Origin: Polaribacter aquimarinus | GTDB taxonomy: Bacteria; Bacteroidota; Bacteroidia; Flavobacteriales; Flavobacteriaceae | Assembly: GCF_003129485.1 (NCBI RefSeq) | Contig: NZ_QFFG01000001.1 | Span: 310,001 to 374,000 of the forward strand | Direction of reading: 5' to 3' | Length of the DNA: 64,000 bases | Shown: piece after piece, positions 9,135 to 19,535 of the stretch | How the letters are laid out: every line of letters starts with the position of its first letter | Position numbering within the stretch: the stretch's first letter is position 1 | Position numbers and translations under genes: made by a program | The notes under the pieces: generated by a model | Told to the model about the DNA's origin: nothing | What the model saw: the letters and a program-made list of their open reading frames with translations, nothing else | Databases searched by the model: none

Positions 9135-10274
9135 ATGATAAACAAAACGCACTTTATATATAAACCAATAGAAGATAAAACTATAGTCTGGTTTGAAAAC
9201 ACTAATGAATATCTAGTTTTAGAAAATACAACTGCTGATATTTTAAAAAGACTTAGCAAAGGGATTTCTGTAAAAAAAATTGCTGCGGCATTGTCAAAAA
9301 AACTTTCTGTTCCGATAGAAAAAACTATAGATTTTGTTCTTGACTTAGAAAAAAGAGTTTATGCCACAAAAGTAAATCAGGAATTGGAAATCATTAGTGA
9401 CGCTAAAGATATAAAAATACCAGAAAAATTTGACTATATAAAATACTACAAGATCAATGATGTTATTTTTAAAATGTCTTATTCAAGTGAAAAAGAACTC
9501 TCTTATGTACATCCCAAGTTTGCTCATTTAGTTATTGACAAACCTACCAATTTCGAACATTCCTTTGATGTATTTATAAATAACAACTATATTTTCTTGT
9601 ATATCAATAAAGAATTTATTGGATCTTGGAATAGTAAAGAAATTCATTTTTTTCAAGGAAAATTTTCGATGGAGTTAATTCAGAAAATCCATCAAAAAGA
9701 AGAAAAAGACTGGATGGGAGTTTTTCATGCATCAGCTGTAAGTAATAATAAAAAATCTATTTTATTTTTAGGTGATTCTGGCAATGGCAAAAGTACTTCT
9801 TTAGCACTTTTACAAGCTAATGGTTTTACTTGTTTAGCTGATGATTTTGTTCCAATAGATATTGATAAAAAAGAAGTTTATAGTTTTCCTGCCGCAATAT
9901 CTATCAAAAAAAGTAGTTTGGATACTTTGCTACCTATTTATCCTGAGTTAGAAACCACAGCAGAATATAATTTTACACGTCTAAACAAAATAGTTCGTTA
10001 TCTAAAACCTAACAACAAAAATTATAATAGCCATATACCCTGTAAAGATTTAATCTTTATAAAATACAAAAAAGATTCACCTCTAATTTGTAAAAATATT
10101 TCTAAAATAGACGCATTTCAACAACTTGTTCCAGATTCTTGGTTATCTCCTATCAAAAATAATGCTCAGATTTTTTTAGATTGGTTTGCTCATTTAACAT
10201 GTTATCAACTCACTTATTCTAATAACGAAGAAATGATTGATAAAGTTTCTCAAATTTTTGACAATGAACTATAA
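9135..10274 (+). CDS. PqqD-like / HPr-kinase-like fusion protein
   Basis: A 379-residue soluble protein. Residues 1-80 (VWFENTNEYLVLENTTADILKRL) resemble the PqqD fold that presents peptides to modifying enzymes. The second half resembles the HPr kinase family: VFHASAVS precedes a Walker A, GDSGNGKST, at about residues 213-221, and LADDFVPID serves as the acidic Walker B-like segment. In other bacteria such kinases with a linked nucleotidyltransferase occur in lasso-peptide and other peptide-modification clusters. No precursor, cyclase or transporter is visible here. It overlaps the next gene by 11 nt, so translation is probably coupled. It begins 6 nt after trkH and may be cotranscribed with it. 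Confidence 0.68.
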   Translation: MINKTHFIYKPIEDKTIVWFENTNEYLVLENTTADILKRLSKGISVKKIAAALSKKLSVPIEKTIDFVLDLEKRVYATKVNQELEIISDAKDIKIPEKFDYIKYYKINDVIFKMSYSSEKELSYVHPKFAHLVIDKPTNFEHSFDVFINNNYIFLYINKEFIGSWNSKEIHFFQGKFSMELIQKIHQKEEKDWMGVFHASAVSNNKKSILFLGDSGNGKSTSLALLQANGFTCLADDFVPIDIDKKEVYSFPAAISIKKSSLDTLLPIYPELETTAEYNFTRLNKIVRYLKPNNKNYNSHIPCKDLIFIKYKKDSPLICKNISKIDAFQQLVPDSWLSPIKNNAQIFLDWFAHLTCYQLTYSNNEEMIDKVSQIFDNEL

Positions 10275-11319
10275 AGAAACATTGTTTTTTATTGGAAAAT
10301 GTTTAACTATAAATTATGAAGCACATAATTATAAAATAATTGAAAATTTATTAAAGTCTGGAAATATCGATTGGGATCCTGTTGTTAAGGTCAGCACTAA
10401 TCATTACGTTTTTCCTGCGTTATATTGTAATTTAAAAAGAGCCCATTTTCTTCACTATCTCCCAAAAGATTTAGTTGAGTTCATGAAACATATTACAGAT
10501 TTAAATCGAGAAAGAAACGAACAAATCATAGCACAAGCCAAAGAAATTAATGAAATCCTAATAGATCATAATATTACTCCTATTTTTTTAAAAGGAACAG
10601 GAAACTTATTAGAAGGGTTATATGAAGATATTGCAGAACGCATGGTAGGTGATATTGATTTTCTTGTTTCTGATAAGAATTATAAAAATACCATTACTAT
10701 TTTAGAATCTCAAGGCTACTCTAAAGACGAAAATCAAATAGATACAACTTTTGTAAACAGACACTATCCAAAAATTGTACATAAAAAAAGAATTGGTGCT
10801 TTAGAAATTCATTTTAAAATGGTTCTTGCACCTTATGATGACTACTTCAATTTTAAAACTATTAAATCAGAAATAAAAAAGATTAATTCAATTGCTGTTT
10901 TATCTTTTAAAGATCAAATTTTAATGACATCTTTTAATCAGCAAATTAATAATCATGGGGTTTATTTGAAATCTATATCACTTAGAGGAAGTTATGACTT
11001 ATTTTTATTATCAAAAAAAGCATCTACCATTAGTGCTTTAAAAAAGGTTTCAAAATATTTTAATCAACTTAATTCTTTTATAGCAAGCACAAGTAGATTA
11101 TTTAACAACCCAGAAAGTCTAGTTTTTGAACGCAATAATGAATCAGACAAATTTATATCAAAACAATTGTTTTTTATTGAAAACACTAAAGCTTATTCAA
11201 AAAATAAAAAAAATTGGGAGTTATACTTTCTTTATAAATCTAGATTATCAATTTTTTTAAAAATGTTTTATAATAAAGAAAACAGACAATATGTAATTGA
11301 TAGAATTTTTAAAAAATAA
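10264..11319 (+). CDS. Nucleotidyltransferase family protein (NTP_transf_5-like)
   Basis: A 351-residue protein starting at the ATG at 10264, which lies inside the end of the upstream kinase gene. An in-frame TTG at 10237 would add nine residues but is less likely. The core motif FLKGTGNLLEGLYED...VGDIDFLV near residues 100-135 carries the G-D-x-D signature of DNA polymerase beta-type nucleotidyltransferases. Families of this type are encoded next to HprK-like kinases in peptide-modification and exosortase-associated loci; the substrate here is unknown. The 3' end overlaps the convergent mpl-like gene by 11 nt. Confidence 0.65.
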   Translation: MNYKETLFFIGKCLTINYEAHNYKIIENLLKSGNIDWDPVVKVSTNHYVFPALYCNLKRAHFLHYLPKDLVEFMKHITDLNRERNEQIIAQAKEINEILIDHNITPIFLKGTGNLLEGLYEDIAERMVGDIDFLVSDKNYKNTITILESQGYSKDENQIDTTFVNRHYPKIVHKKRIGALEIHFKMVLAPYDDYFNFKTIKSEIKKINSIAVLSFKDQILMTSFNQQINNHGVYLKSISLRGSYDLFLLSKKASTISALKKVSKYFNQLNSFIASTSRLFNNPESLVFERNNESDKFISKQLFFIENTKAYSKNKKNWELYFLYKSRLSIFLKMFYNKENRQYVIDRIFKK

Positions 11320-12664
11320 TACTTCTTAATTCTTCAAAATCTAATCCCCCATAATTCCCAGAACTCATTAAAACAGTAGCTGTATTATTTAAATCTTGGG
11401 TAAATAAAAACTCTTTAAATTCTTGCGGATTGGTATAAATAATCAAATCCTCTCTTTCAAAAGCATCGGCTATTTGTTTTTCTGTAACTTCTTCTAATTG
11501 TTTAATTTTAACTGCATGCGGAGAATAAAAAACAATTGCTTTATCAGCAGCATCTAAAGCTCCTTTGTATTCTGCTAAAAATTCTGCATTTAAACTAGAA
11601 TACGTATGCAACTCTAAACATGCCAAAACGGTTCTTTCTGAGTATTGTTCTTTTACTGCTTTTGTAGTGGCGGCAACTTTACTTGGACTATGTGCAAAGT
11701 CTTTAAAAATAACTGTTGATGTATTTTCAGCTATCTTTTCTAAACGCTTGCTTGCTCCTGAAAAACTAGCAATGGCTTCATAGAAGTCGTCTTCATCTAT
11801 TCCCATATGCTGACAAATCCATTTTGCACCTGCCAAATTTTGAAGATTATGTTTTCCAAAAATTTCTAAAGGTAAATCTCCCTCTTCAGTTTCTATGTAA
11901 GTAGTTCCGTTTTCTATAAAATAATTAGGCGTTTCATAAGGATACTTCTTAATATGATTTTCCGAAGATTCAACTACTTCTTTCACATTTTCATCTTCTA
12001 CATTGTACACCATACTTCCTCCATTCACCATAGAATCTGTAAAAATTTTGAATTGCTCAACATAATTCTCAAAAGTTGGAAATACGTTGATATGATCCCA
12101 AGCAATTCCACTCAACAACGCAATATTCGGTTTGTATAAATGAAATTTAGGTCGCATATCAATAGGTGAACTCAAATACTCATCGCCCTCTAAAACAATA
12201 AAATCGTTTTCTTGAGTTAAATGCACCATGGTTTCAAAACCTTCCAATTGGGCACCCACCATATAATCTACTTTTTTATCGTGATAATTTAACACGTGCA
12301 AAATCATAGAAGTAATGGTCGTTTTTCCGTGAGAACCTCCAATGACTACTCTTGTTTTATCCTTTGATTGTTCATATAAAAATTCAGGATAAGAATAAAT
12401 TTTTAATCCTAATTCTTGAGCCTTCAACAACTCAGGGTTGTCTTTTTTTGCGTGCATTCCTAAAATAATCACCTCTAATTCTGATGATATTTTCTCTGGA
12501 AACCAACCAAATTCAGCGGGTAATAATCCGTATTTTTCTAAACGAGATTTTGATGGATCGTGAATCGTATCATCACTTCCAGAAACTTGGTATCCTTTTT
12601 GGTGTAAAGCAATGGCTAAGTTGTGCATTGCACTTCCGCCAATAGCAATAAAATGAATTTTCAT
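11309..12664 (-). CDS. mpl: Mur ligase family protein, probably Mpl (murein tripeptide recycling ligase)
   Basis: A 451-residue protein starting MKIHFIAIGGSAMHNLA, the Rossmann-like N-terminal domain of MurC/Mpl. An in-frame TTG/ATG extension to 12706 lacks family similarity and was not used. The ATP-binding loop GGSHGKTTITSM is near residue 108, with the central-domain LEGDEYLSSPID near 171 and DHINVFPTFENY near 203. The family ligates UDP-MurNAc to L-Ala (MurC) or to recycled tripeptide (Mpl). GDEYLSSPID is typical of Mpl, so recycling is the better call. It is divergent from the macroglobulin gene. Confidence 0.83.
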   Translation of the reverse strand: MKIHFIAIGGSAMHNLAIALHQKGYQVSGSDDTIHDPSKSRLEKYGLLPAEFGWFPEKISSELEVIILGMHAKKDNPELLKAQELGLKIYSYPEFLYEQSKDKTRVVIGGSHGKTTITSMILHVLNYHDKKVDYMVGAQLEGFETMVHLTQENDFIVLEGDEYLSSPIDMRPKFHLYKPNIALLSGIAWDHINVFPTFENYVEQFKIFTDSMVNGGSMVYNVEDENVKEVVESSENHIKKYPYETPNYFIENGTTYIETEEGDLPLEIFGKHNLQNLAGAKWICQHMGIDEDDFYEAIASFSGASKRLEKIAENTSTVIFKDFAHSPSKVAATTKAVKEQYSERTVLACLELHTYSSLNAEFLAEYKGALDAADKAIVFYSPHAVKIKQLEEVTEKQIADAFEREDLIIYTNPQEFKEFLFTQDLNNTATVLMSSGNYGGLDFEELRSIIF

Positions 12665-12833
12665 TGAACAAATTTTAAAAAGTAAAAATACAAAAGCTTT
12701 GTTCAATATAAAGTATCTTTAGAACGAAACTCAATTAAAAATTGGTTTTACGTAGTGAAAGAACTCGTTTACTAATTCTAGATTGTTTTATAAACTGATT
12801 TATACGTGCTTTATGGTACTAAATCTATTGATT

Positions 12834-15800
12834 ATGAAAAAAATTACACTCACAGTATTAATGACAATATTATTCTCAACCATTTCTAACGCTCAAAACG
12901 CTTTTGACAATCTTTGGATGCAAGTTGAAAAATTTGAGGTAGATAACCTACCAAAATCTGCATTAGAAATCGTTGATAAAATTTTTACTAAAGCAGAAAA
13001 AGAAAAGAATTCTCCTCAGTTAGTCAAATCACTTTTTTACAAAAGCAAGTTTGTTTTAATTTTAGAGGAAGATGCTCAATTAAAGGTTATCAATAATTTT
13101 AAAAAGCATATTGCTACTAGTGAATTTCCAACAAAAAATGTGCTAGAAAATGTATTGGCAAATCTGTATTGGCAATATTTTAATCAAAATCGATACAAGT
13201 TTTATAATAGAACAAAAACAGCAAACAAAGTAGATTCTAATGATTTTAGAACTTGGGATTTAAATACTTTATTTAAAGAAATCCATACTTACTTTAATGC
13301 TTCCTTAGAAAATGAAGATCAACTTCAAAAAGTAAATACTCAAGATTTTTCTGACATCTTAATTCAACAAAAAGGTTCTAAAACCTACAGACCAACATTG
13401 TATGATTTCTTAGCAAACAATGCCTCAGAATTTTACAAATCTTCAGAGACCTCTATTACAAGACCATCTTATAAATTTGTTTTGGATAATCCTGCTTTTT
13501 TAGGCGATTACAAATCGTTTTCTAAATTAAAATTGAAGACAAAAGATAGTTTGTCTTTACAATTTAATGCTTTGAAAATTTATCAAAAATTGATTCAATT
13601 TCATCAGAAAGAAAACAATTTACAAGCATTGGTAGATGCTGATATTCATCGAATTGATTTTGTAAATCATCACGCTACATTTAATCATACAGAAAATATT
13701 TATCTATCAACATTAAAATCTTCAAAAGAATATTTTAAACAAAATGAAGTAAGTGGTTTATATGCGTTTGAAATAGCCAAAATCCAAAAGAATAAATCTG
13801 AAAATAAACTAGCTTTAGAAATATGTAATCAAATAATAAAACAGTTTCCTAAAAGCATAGGTGCTATAAATTGTCGAATTTTAAAAGCTCAAATTGAAGA
13901 GAAATCTTTATCCATTAAAGCAGAAGAATACATTCCAATAATTACCAATTCTAGAATTTTAGTTAATTATAAAAACATCAATAAATTATTTTTCACCGCA
14001 TATAAAGTCACTGAAAAACAACTTCTAAAGTTTCATAAAACTTATAAATTAGTGGATAAAATTACTTTACTCAATTCTTTTGAAATATCTAAGAAATGGA
14101 ATTCAAAACTAAGAAATGAAGAAGATTATATAGAACATTCTACAGAAGTAATCATACCAAAATTTGAAAGCGGAAGATATCTTATCATCACTTCAGAAGA
14201 TGGAAATCTTTCAGAAAAAAAGATGTATGGTTCTGCATCCTTTCAAGTCACCAATTTAACATTAATAGAAAATACTTTTGATGGCAAATACACCTATCAA
14301 GTAGTAGATAGAAATACTGGAAGATCAATTAAAAAGGCGAAAGTTTTTCTTAAAAATAGAGTTTTTAAAAACTTATACCATATCAATAAAAAACTTATTA
14401 CAAATAAAAATGGTTTTGCTTCTTTTAATAGTGATGAAGATTATAGAAATGTAGAAATTTCGGTTTCCACAAAAAACGATTTTGCAACTTTTGGAACTCA
14501 TTATTTGTATGAAAATGATAGAAATAATTACAGAGATGAAGATGATGAAGAAATCATTATAAAACCATTTATTTTTACAGATAGAAGTATATATAGACCA
14601 GGACAAACTGTTTATTTTAAAGCCATTGTCATCAAAAAACAAGGTGAGAAATCCGAAGTTTTTAAAAATGAATATGTAGAAGCTACCTTATATAATGCAA
14701 ACAACCAAATTGTTAAGATGCTAGATTTAAAGTTGAATGAATTTGGTTCAGTTTCTGGAGAGTTTAAGATTCCTAATAATGGTTTAACCGGAGAATTTTC
14801 GATAGAAATTGATGAAAGCTCTGAATATGACAGTAAATTCTACGAAAAAGTAGATTTTGATTTTGATTACAATAATTCTGTTACAATATCGGTTGAAGAA
14901 TACAAAAGACCCAAATTCGAAACCGAATTTAAACCCGTTATAGAGAGTTTTAAAATAAACGATTCTGTTGTCGTAAAAGGTTTTGCTAAAGCTTTTTCTG
15001 GGGCTTCAATTACAGACGCAAAAGTGGTGTATAGAGTTCATAGAAAAGTGCAATATCCTAGTTGGTGGTTTTGGGACAGACCACAAGCAACTTCGCAAGC
15101 GCAAGAGATTACCAATGGAGAAAGCATCACAGATGCATCAGGTAATTTTTCTATCAACTTTAAGGCTTTGCCTGATGAAAGTGTTGACAAAGCAAGTTTG
15201 CCCGTTTTTTCTTATGAAATAACTGCAGATGTTACCGATATTAATGGCGAAACTCGCAGCTCAACTACAACTGTAAAAGTTGGTTATCATTCTTTGTTGG
15301 CTACTATTTCTTTGGATGATAAAATTGATAAATCTCAAAAAGAAACAACACTAAAAATAGATACAAAAAACTTAAATGATGAATTTGTACCCGCTAAAGG
15401 AACGCTAAAAATATACAAGTTACAAGCGCCTAAAAATCCGTTAAGAAAAAGACCTTGGTCTGCTCCAGATTATCAAGATATTTCAGAAAATACATTTAGA
15501 ATGTTATTCCCAAATGATCCGTATACTGATGATGAAGCGGATGAGAAAGACTGGAAAAAAGGCGAACTAGTATTCTCTTCTAATTTTGACACTGAAACTT
15601 CTAAAGAAATCAAACTCAATACTATCAAAAACTGGATTTCAGGAAAATACGTGGCCATTTTAGAAAGTCAAGATAAATTCGGACAAAACGTAAAAGACGA
15701 AAAAAGGTTTGCTCTATTTTCTACCAAAGAAAAACAAGTTGCAGATGCACAATTATTTGTTATCAATACCGATAAAACTTTCTATACAATTGGTGATGAT

Positions 15801-18800
15801 GTGGCATTGCAAATTGGTTCAGCATCTAAAAACATTACTGTTGTTATACAGATAGAAAAGAATTATAAAATTGTGGAAACTTGTTTGGTAAAATTAAACA
15901 ACACTACAAAAACAATAAAAATTCCTGTAACCAAAAATGATGTTGGCGGATTTGCAATTAAATATCACTTTGTAAATTACAATGAGTTTAAAAGCGGAAG
16001 TTTACTGATTAACGTTCCTGACAAACAAGAAAATATTGAAATTGAAACTAATATTTTTAGAGATAAATTACAACCAGGGCAAGAAGAAACTTGGAGTTTT
16101 TCAATTAAAAATGATAAAAACAATGCAGTAACTGCAGAAGTTTTAGCCTCTATGTACGATGCTTCTTTAGATGAGTTCAAATCGCATAATTGGAGTTTTA
16201 ATCCAATTGCACCAAAACCTAGTTATAGCTCTTATCAAACTAGTAGCGCTAATCATAGTTTTGGAAACATCAATTTTAGCATCAGAAATAATCAAAAAAA
16301 ATATTATGGTTTTCCTACCATTTCTTACGATAGTTACAATTGGTTTGGTTTTTCTTTGAACGGAAACAGGTGGCAAAATCAACAATATTTAAGAAATGTG
16401 AAACGCAAAATTAATGCTACACGTAAAGATTTTGATGGAACAATTACTGGTACTATAGAAGATGAATCCGGCCCTTTACCTGGAGTTTCTGTACTAATTA
16501 AAGGAACAACTTACGGAACTTCAACTGATTTTGATGGAAACTATACTATAAAAATAAAAAAAGGTGACGTTTTGGTCTTTAGCTATTTAGGTTTCAAAAC
16601 AAAAGAAATTTCTATTGGAAATCATACCAATTTAAATGTTTTATTAGAGGAAGATGCAAGTAGATTAGATGAAGTTGTTGTGGTTGGTTATGGTACTCAA
16701 AGAAAAAATAAATTCAGTTTAGGTATAGATTATCAACCTGGAAATTCTTCAAATATTACAAAATCTATATTAAGTATAACTCCTGGTCTAGTTTTCGCTG
16801 AAGATAAAGATGGAGCAGTTGACAATATTAGAGTAAGAGGCGTAAGCTCTATTAAAGGAAATAATCAACCTCTCTACATAATTGATGGCAAAATTGTAGA
16901 AAAATTTGATATCAATCAAAATGAAATAGTTGAAATTAGCTTTTTCAAAGAACAAAAAGACGCAACTGCAATCTATGGTTCAAGGGCTGCAAATGGAGTG
17001 ATTATCATCACAACAAAATCGGGTCAAGCTAAATTAGACGCAGCATTATCTAAAGTAAAAGCCAGAAAAAACTTTAAAGAAACTGCTTTCTTTTTTCCAC
17101 AATTAAGAACAGACAAAGACGGAAAAGTGAGTTTTAGTTTTACTATGCCAGAAGCCTTAACACGTTGGAAATTGCAATTGTTAGCACATACAACCGATTT
17201 AAAATCTGCGACGAAAACCTTAACAACTGTTACCCAAAAAGAATTAATGGTTGTTCCTAACGCTCCTAGGTTTTTAAGAGAAGGTGATAAAATTACTTTG
17301 TCTGCAAAAATTACCAACTTAACAAACAATTCTTTAAATGGAGTTGCTAAATTAATTCTTACTGACGCTATTTCTAACAAAGAAATTAATATCGATTTAG
17401 AAAACACAAACTCAAACAAAAACTTTACCGTTGATAAAGACGGAAACACCAATGTTTCTTGGCGTTTATCCATTCCAGAAACGGTACAAGCAGTTCAATA
17501 TAAAATTGTAGCAAAAGCCGGAGATTTTTCTGATGGCGAGCAAAATGTTTTACCTGTTTTAACCAATAGAATGTTGGTTACTGAGACAATGTCAATGTGG
17601 ATTCGCTCTAATCAAACCAAAACGTTTACATTAGAAAAACTAAAAAATAATACTTCATCAACTTTAAAAAATCATAAGTTGACTTTAGAAATGACTTCCA
17701 ATCCTGTTTGGTATGCTATTCAGTCTTTACCCTATTTAATGGAATACCCTTATGAATGTGCAGAACAAACCTTCTCTAGATTTTATGCAAATACATTGGC
17801 GAGTTTTGTGGCGAATTCAAATCCGAAGATTCAAGAAGTATTTAATGCTTGGAAATCTTCTGATGCCTTATTATCTAACTTAGAAAAAAATCAAGAATTA
17901 AAATCATTGATAATTCAAGAAACACCTTGGTTACGTGATGCTCAGTCTGAAACGGAACAAAAGAAGCGAATTGCTTTATTGTTCGATTTAACAAAAATGG
18001 CAAATATGCAAGAAAAAGCCATCAACAAGTTAAAAGATATTCAAATGAATTCTGGTGGATTTCCTTGGTTTAAAGGTGGTAGATATCCAAGTCGATTTAT
18101 CACTCAACATATTGCCACTGGTTTTGGTCATTTACAAAAATTAGGTGTGACTAATTTTGACAAATCAACTCAAAAAATGATTAAAAAATCTGTTCAGTTT
18201 TTGGATAATGAACTGATAGCTCAATACAATAAATTGTTAGAAAGAGCATCAGAAATCAAAGAACAAGCTAAAACCGAGAAAAAAGGTGAAAAAGCCTACA
18301 GAGACTATTTAGCTAAAAACAATTTGAGTTATTTTACCATTCAGTATTTATATATGCGTAGTTTTTATAATGAAATTACAATGAATAATGATGCAAAAAG
18401 TGCTGTGAATTATTATCAAAATCAGACTGAAAAATATTGGAATGATTACAATTTGTATGCAAAAGGACAAATTGCATTGTCATTATTTAGAGGTGATAAA
18501 AAACAAACTGCAAACAAAATTGTAAAATCTTTAAAAGAGAATAGTATTACTTCTGATGAAATGGGAATGTATTGGAAAAGTAATACTGCTGGCTATTGGT
18601 ATTATCAAGCGCCTGTAGAAACTCAAGCATTACTAATTGAAACTTTTTCAGAGATTGAAAATGACACAAAAACTATAGACAACTTAAAAGTTTGGCTATT
18701 AAAAAACAAGCAAACGAACCGTTGGAAAACCACAAAAGCAACCACAGAAGCAGTATATGCTTTGTTATTGAATGGAAGTGATTGGATATCGGTTACAGAA

Positions 18801-19445
18801 ATGGTAGATATTCAATTAGGGAATCAGAAAATAAATCCTTCAGAAATGAAAAATGTTAAAGTGGAAGCAGGAACAGGATATTTTAAAACATCGTGGAATA
18901 AAACTGATATCAAAAAAGAAATGGCAGGTGTTACCATCACCAAAAAAGGAAATGGTATTGCTTGGGGCGGATTATATTGGCAATATTTTGAAGATTTAGA
19001 CAAAATTACATCTGCAGAAACTCCACTAAAATTAGACAAAAAATTATTCTTAAAAGTAAATTCTGATACAGGTAAAGAATTGCAAGAAATTACGAAAAAC
19101 AGCATAGTAAAAGTGGGGGATTTAATTACTGTTAGAATCGAGTTGCGTTCAGATAGAACTATGGAATTCATCCATATGAAAGATATGAGAGCTTCTGGAG
19201 TTGAGCCAATTAATGTCTTATCTCAATACAAATGGCAAGACAATTTAGGGTATTATGAAAGTACAAAAGATGCAGCAACCAACTTCTTTTTTGACAGATT
19301 ACCAAAAGGTATTTATGTTTTTGAATACGATGTAAGAGTTAACAATGCTGGTGATTTTAGCAACGGAATTACAACCATTCAATCTATGTATGCACCTGAA
19401 TTTAGTAGTCATTCAGAAGGAGTTCGATTACAAATAAAGGATTAG
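12834..19445 (+). CDS. Alpha-2-macroglobulin family protein with inserted carboxypeptidase-regulatory and TonB-plug domains
   Basis: A 2203-residue exported protein. The ATG at 12834 gives a clean signal peptide ending SNAQ, with no lipobox; the 17-codon upstream extension was rejected. Order: helical N-terminal region (to about 450), MG1/MG2-type domains with the hallmark FTDRSIYRPGQTVYFKA (about 583-600), further MG domains, then an insertion at about 1203-1400. The insertion has a CarboxypepD_reg-like domain (GTIEDESGPLPGVSVLIKGT) and a TonB-receptor-like plug (VRGVSSIKGNNQPLYIIDGK, AIYGSRAANGVIIITTK). After it come the A2M domain (MPEALTRWKLQLLAHTTDLK) and the thioester-domain motif CAEQ (Cys1642, Gln1645). 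The last part is a receptor-binding-like beta domain. It probably traps proteases covalently in the periplasm or at the outer membrane. Confidence 0.88.
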   Translation: MKKITLTVLMTILFSTISNAQNAFDNLWMQVEKFEVDNLPKSALEIVDKIFTKAEKEKNSPQLVKSLFYKSKFVLILEEDAQLKVINNFKKHIATSEFPTKNVLENVLANLYWQYFNQNRYKFYNRTKTANKVDSNDFRTWDLNTLFKEIHTYFNASLENEDQLQKVNTQDFSDILIQQKGSKTYRPTLYDFLANNASEFYKSSETSITRPSYKFVLDNPAFLGDYKSFSKLKLKTKDSLSLQFNALKIYQKLIQFHQKENNLQALVDADIHRIDFVNHHATFNHTENIYLSTLKSSKEYFKQNEVSGLYAFEIAKIQKNKSENKLALEICNQIIKQFPKSIGAINCRILKAQIEEKSLSIKAEEYIPIITNSRILVNYKNINKLFFTAYKVTEKQLLKFHKTYKLVDKITLLNSFEISKKWNSKLRNEEDYIEHSTEVIIPKFESGRYLIITSEDGNLSEKKMYGSASFQVTNLTLIENTFDGKYTYQVVDRNTGRSIKKAKVFLKNRVFKNLYHINKKLITNKNGFASFNSDEDYRNVEISVSTKNDFATFGTHYLYENDRNNYRDEDDEEIIIKPFIFTDRSIYRPGQTVYFKAIVIKKQGEKSEVFKNEYVEATLYNANNQIVKMLDLKLNEFGSVSGEFKIPNNGLTGEFSIEIDESSEYDSKFYEKVDFDFDYNNSVTISVEEYKRPKFETEFKPVIESFKINDSVVVKGFAKAFSGASITDAKVVYRVHRKVQYPSWWFWDRPQATSQAQEITNGESITDASGNFSINFKALPDESVDKASLPVFSYEITADVTDINGETRSSTTTVKVGYHSLLATISLDDKIDKSQKETTLKIDTKNLNDEFVPAKGTLKIYKLQAPKNPLRKRPWSAPDYQDISENTFRMLFPNDPYTDDEADEKDWKKGELVFSSNFDTETSKEIKLNTIKNWISGKYVAILESQDKFGQNVKDEKRFALFSTKEKQVADAQLFVINTDKTFYTIGDDVALQIGSASKNITVVIQIEKNYKIVETCLVKLNNTTKTIKIPVTKNDVGGFAIKYHFVNYNEFKSGSLLINVPDKQENIEIETNIFRDKLQPGQEETWSFSIKNDKNNAVTAEVLASMYDASLDEFKSHNWSFNPIAPKPSYSSYQTSSANHSFGNINFSIRNNQKKYYGFPTISYDSYNWFGFSLNGNRWQNQQYLRNVKRKINATRKDFDGTITGTIEDESGPLPGVSVLIKGTTYGTSTDFDGNYTIKIKKGDVLVFSYLGFKTKEISIGNHTNLNVLLEEDASRLDEVVVVGYGTQRKNKFSLGIDYQPGNSSNITKSILSITPGLVFAEDKDGAVDNIRVRGVSSIKGNNQPLYIIDGKIVEKFDINQNEIVEISFFKEQKDATAIYGSRAANGVIIITTKSGQAKLDAALSKVKARKNFKETAFFFPQLRTDKDGKVSFSFTMPEALTRWKLQLLAHTTDLKSATKTLTTVTQKELMVVPNAPRFLREGDKITLSAKITNLTNNSLNGVAKLILTDAISNKEINIDLENTNSNKNFTVDKDGNTNVSWRLSIPETVQAVQYKIVAKAGDFSDGEQNVLPVLTNRMLVTETMSMWIRSNQTKTFTLEKLKNNTSSTLKNHKLTLEMTSNPVWYAIQSLPYLMEYPYECAEQTFSRFYANTLASFVANSNPKIQEVFNAWKSSDALLSNLEKNQELKSLIIQETPWLRDAQSETEQKKRIALLFDLTKMANMQEKAINKLKDIQMNSGGFPWFKGGRYPSRFITQHIATGFGHLQKLGVTNFDKSTQKMIKKSVQFLDNELIAQYNKLLERASEIKEQAKTEKKGEKAYRDYLAKNNLSYFTIQYLYMRSFYNEITMNNDAKSAVNYYQNQTEKYWNDYNLYAKGQIALSLFRGDKKQTANKIVKSLKENSITSDEMGMYWKSNTAGYWYYQAPVETQALLIETFSEIENDTKTIDNLKVWLLKNKQTNRWKTTKATTEAVYALLLNGSDWISVTEMVDIQLGNQKINPSEMKNVKVEAGTGYFKTSWNKTDIKKEMAGVTITKKGNGIAWGGLYWQYFEDLDKITSAETPLKLDKKLFLKVNSDTGKELQEITKNSIVKVGDLITVRIELRSDRTMEFIHMKDMRASGVEPINVLSQYKWQDNLGYYESTKDAATNFFFDRLPKGIYVFEYDVRVNNAGDFSNGITTIQSMYAPEFSSHSEGVRLQIKD

Positions 19446-19498
19446 TTTTTAAGATAATTTTTAACCTTTTATCTGTTAAAAAGAAACATCCAATTTGC

Positions 19499-19506
19499 TA
19501 CATTTG
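19499..19506 (+). promoter_or_regulatory. Putative -7 box for the small outer-membrane protein
   Basis: TACATTTG fits the TAnnTTTG consensus and lies 29 nt upstream of the ATG. No good TTTG box was found at the expected upstream distance. Confidence 0.4.
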
Positions 19507-19535
19507 TTCTGAATTTAAAATAAAATCAAACAATT

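Noticed and set aside
12783..12833. Upstream extension of the macroglobulin start
   Set aside because: It would place 17 residues before a clean signal peptide starting at 12834.
14983..15222. Plus-strand frame in another phase inside the macroglobulin gene
   Set aside because: Fully inside a continuous 2203-residue gene with clear domains; no independent support.
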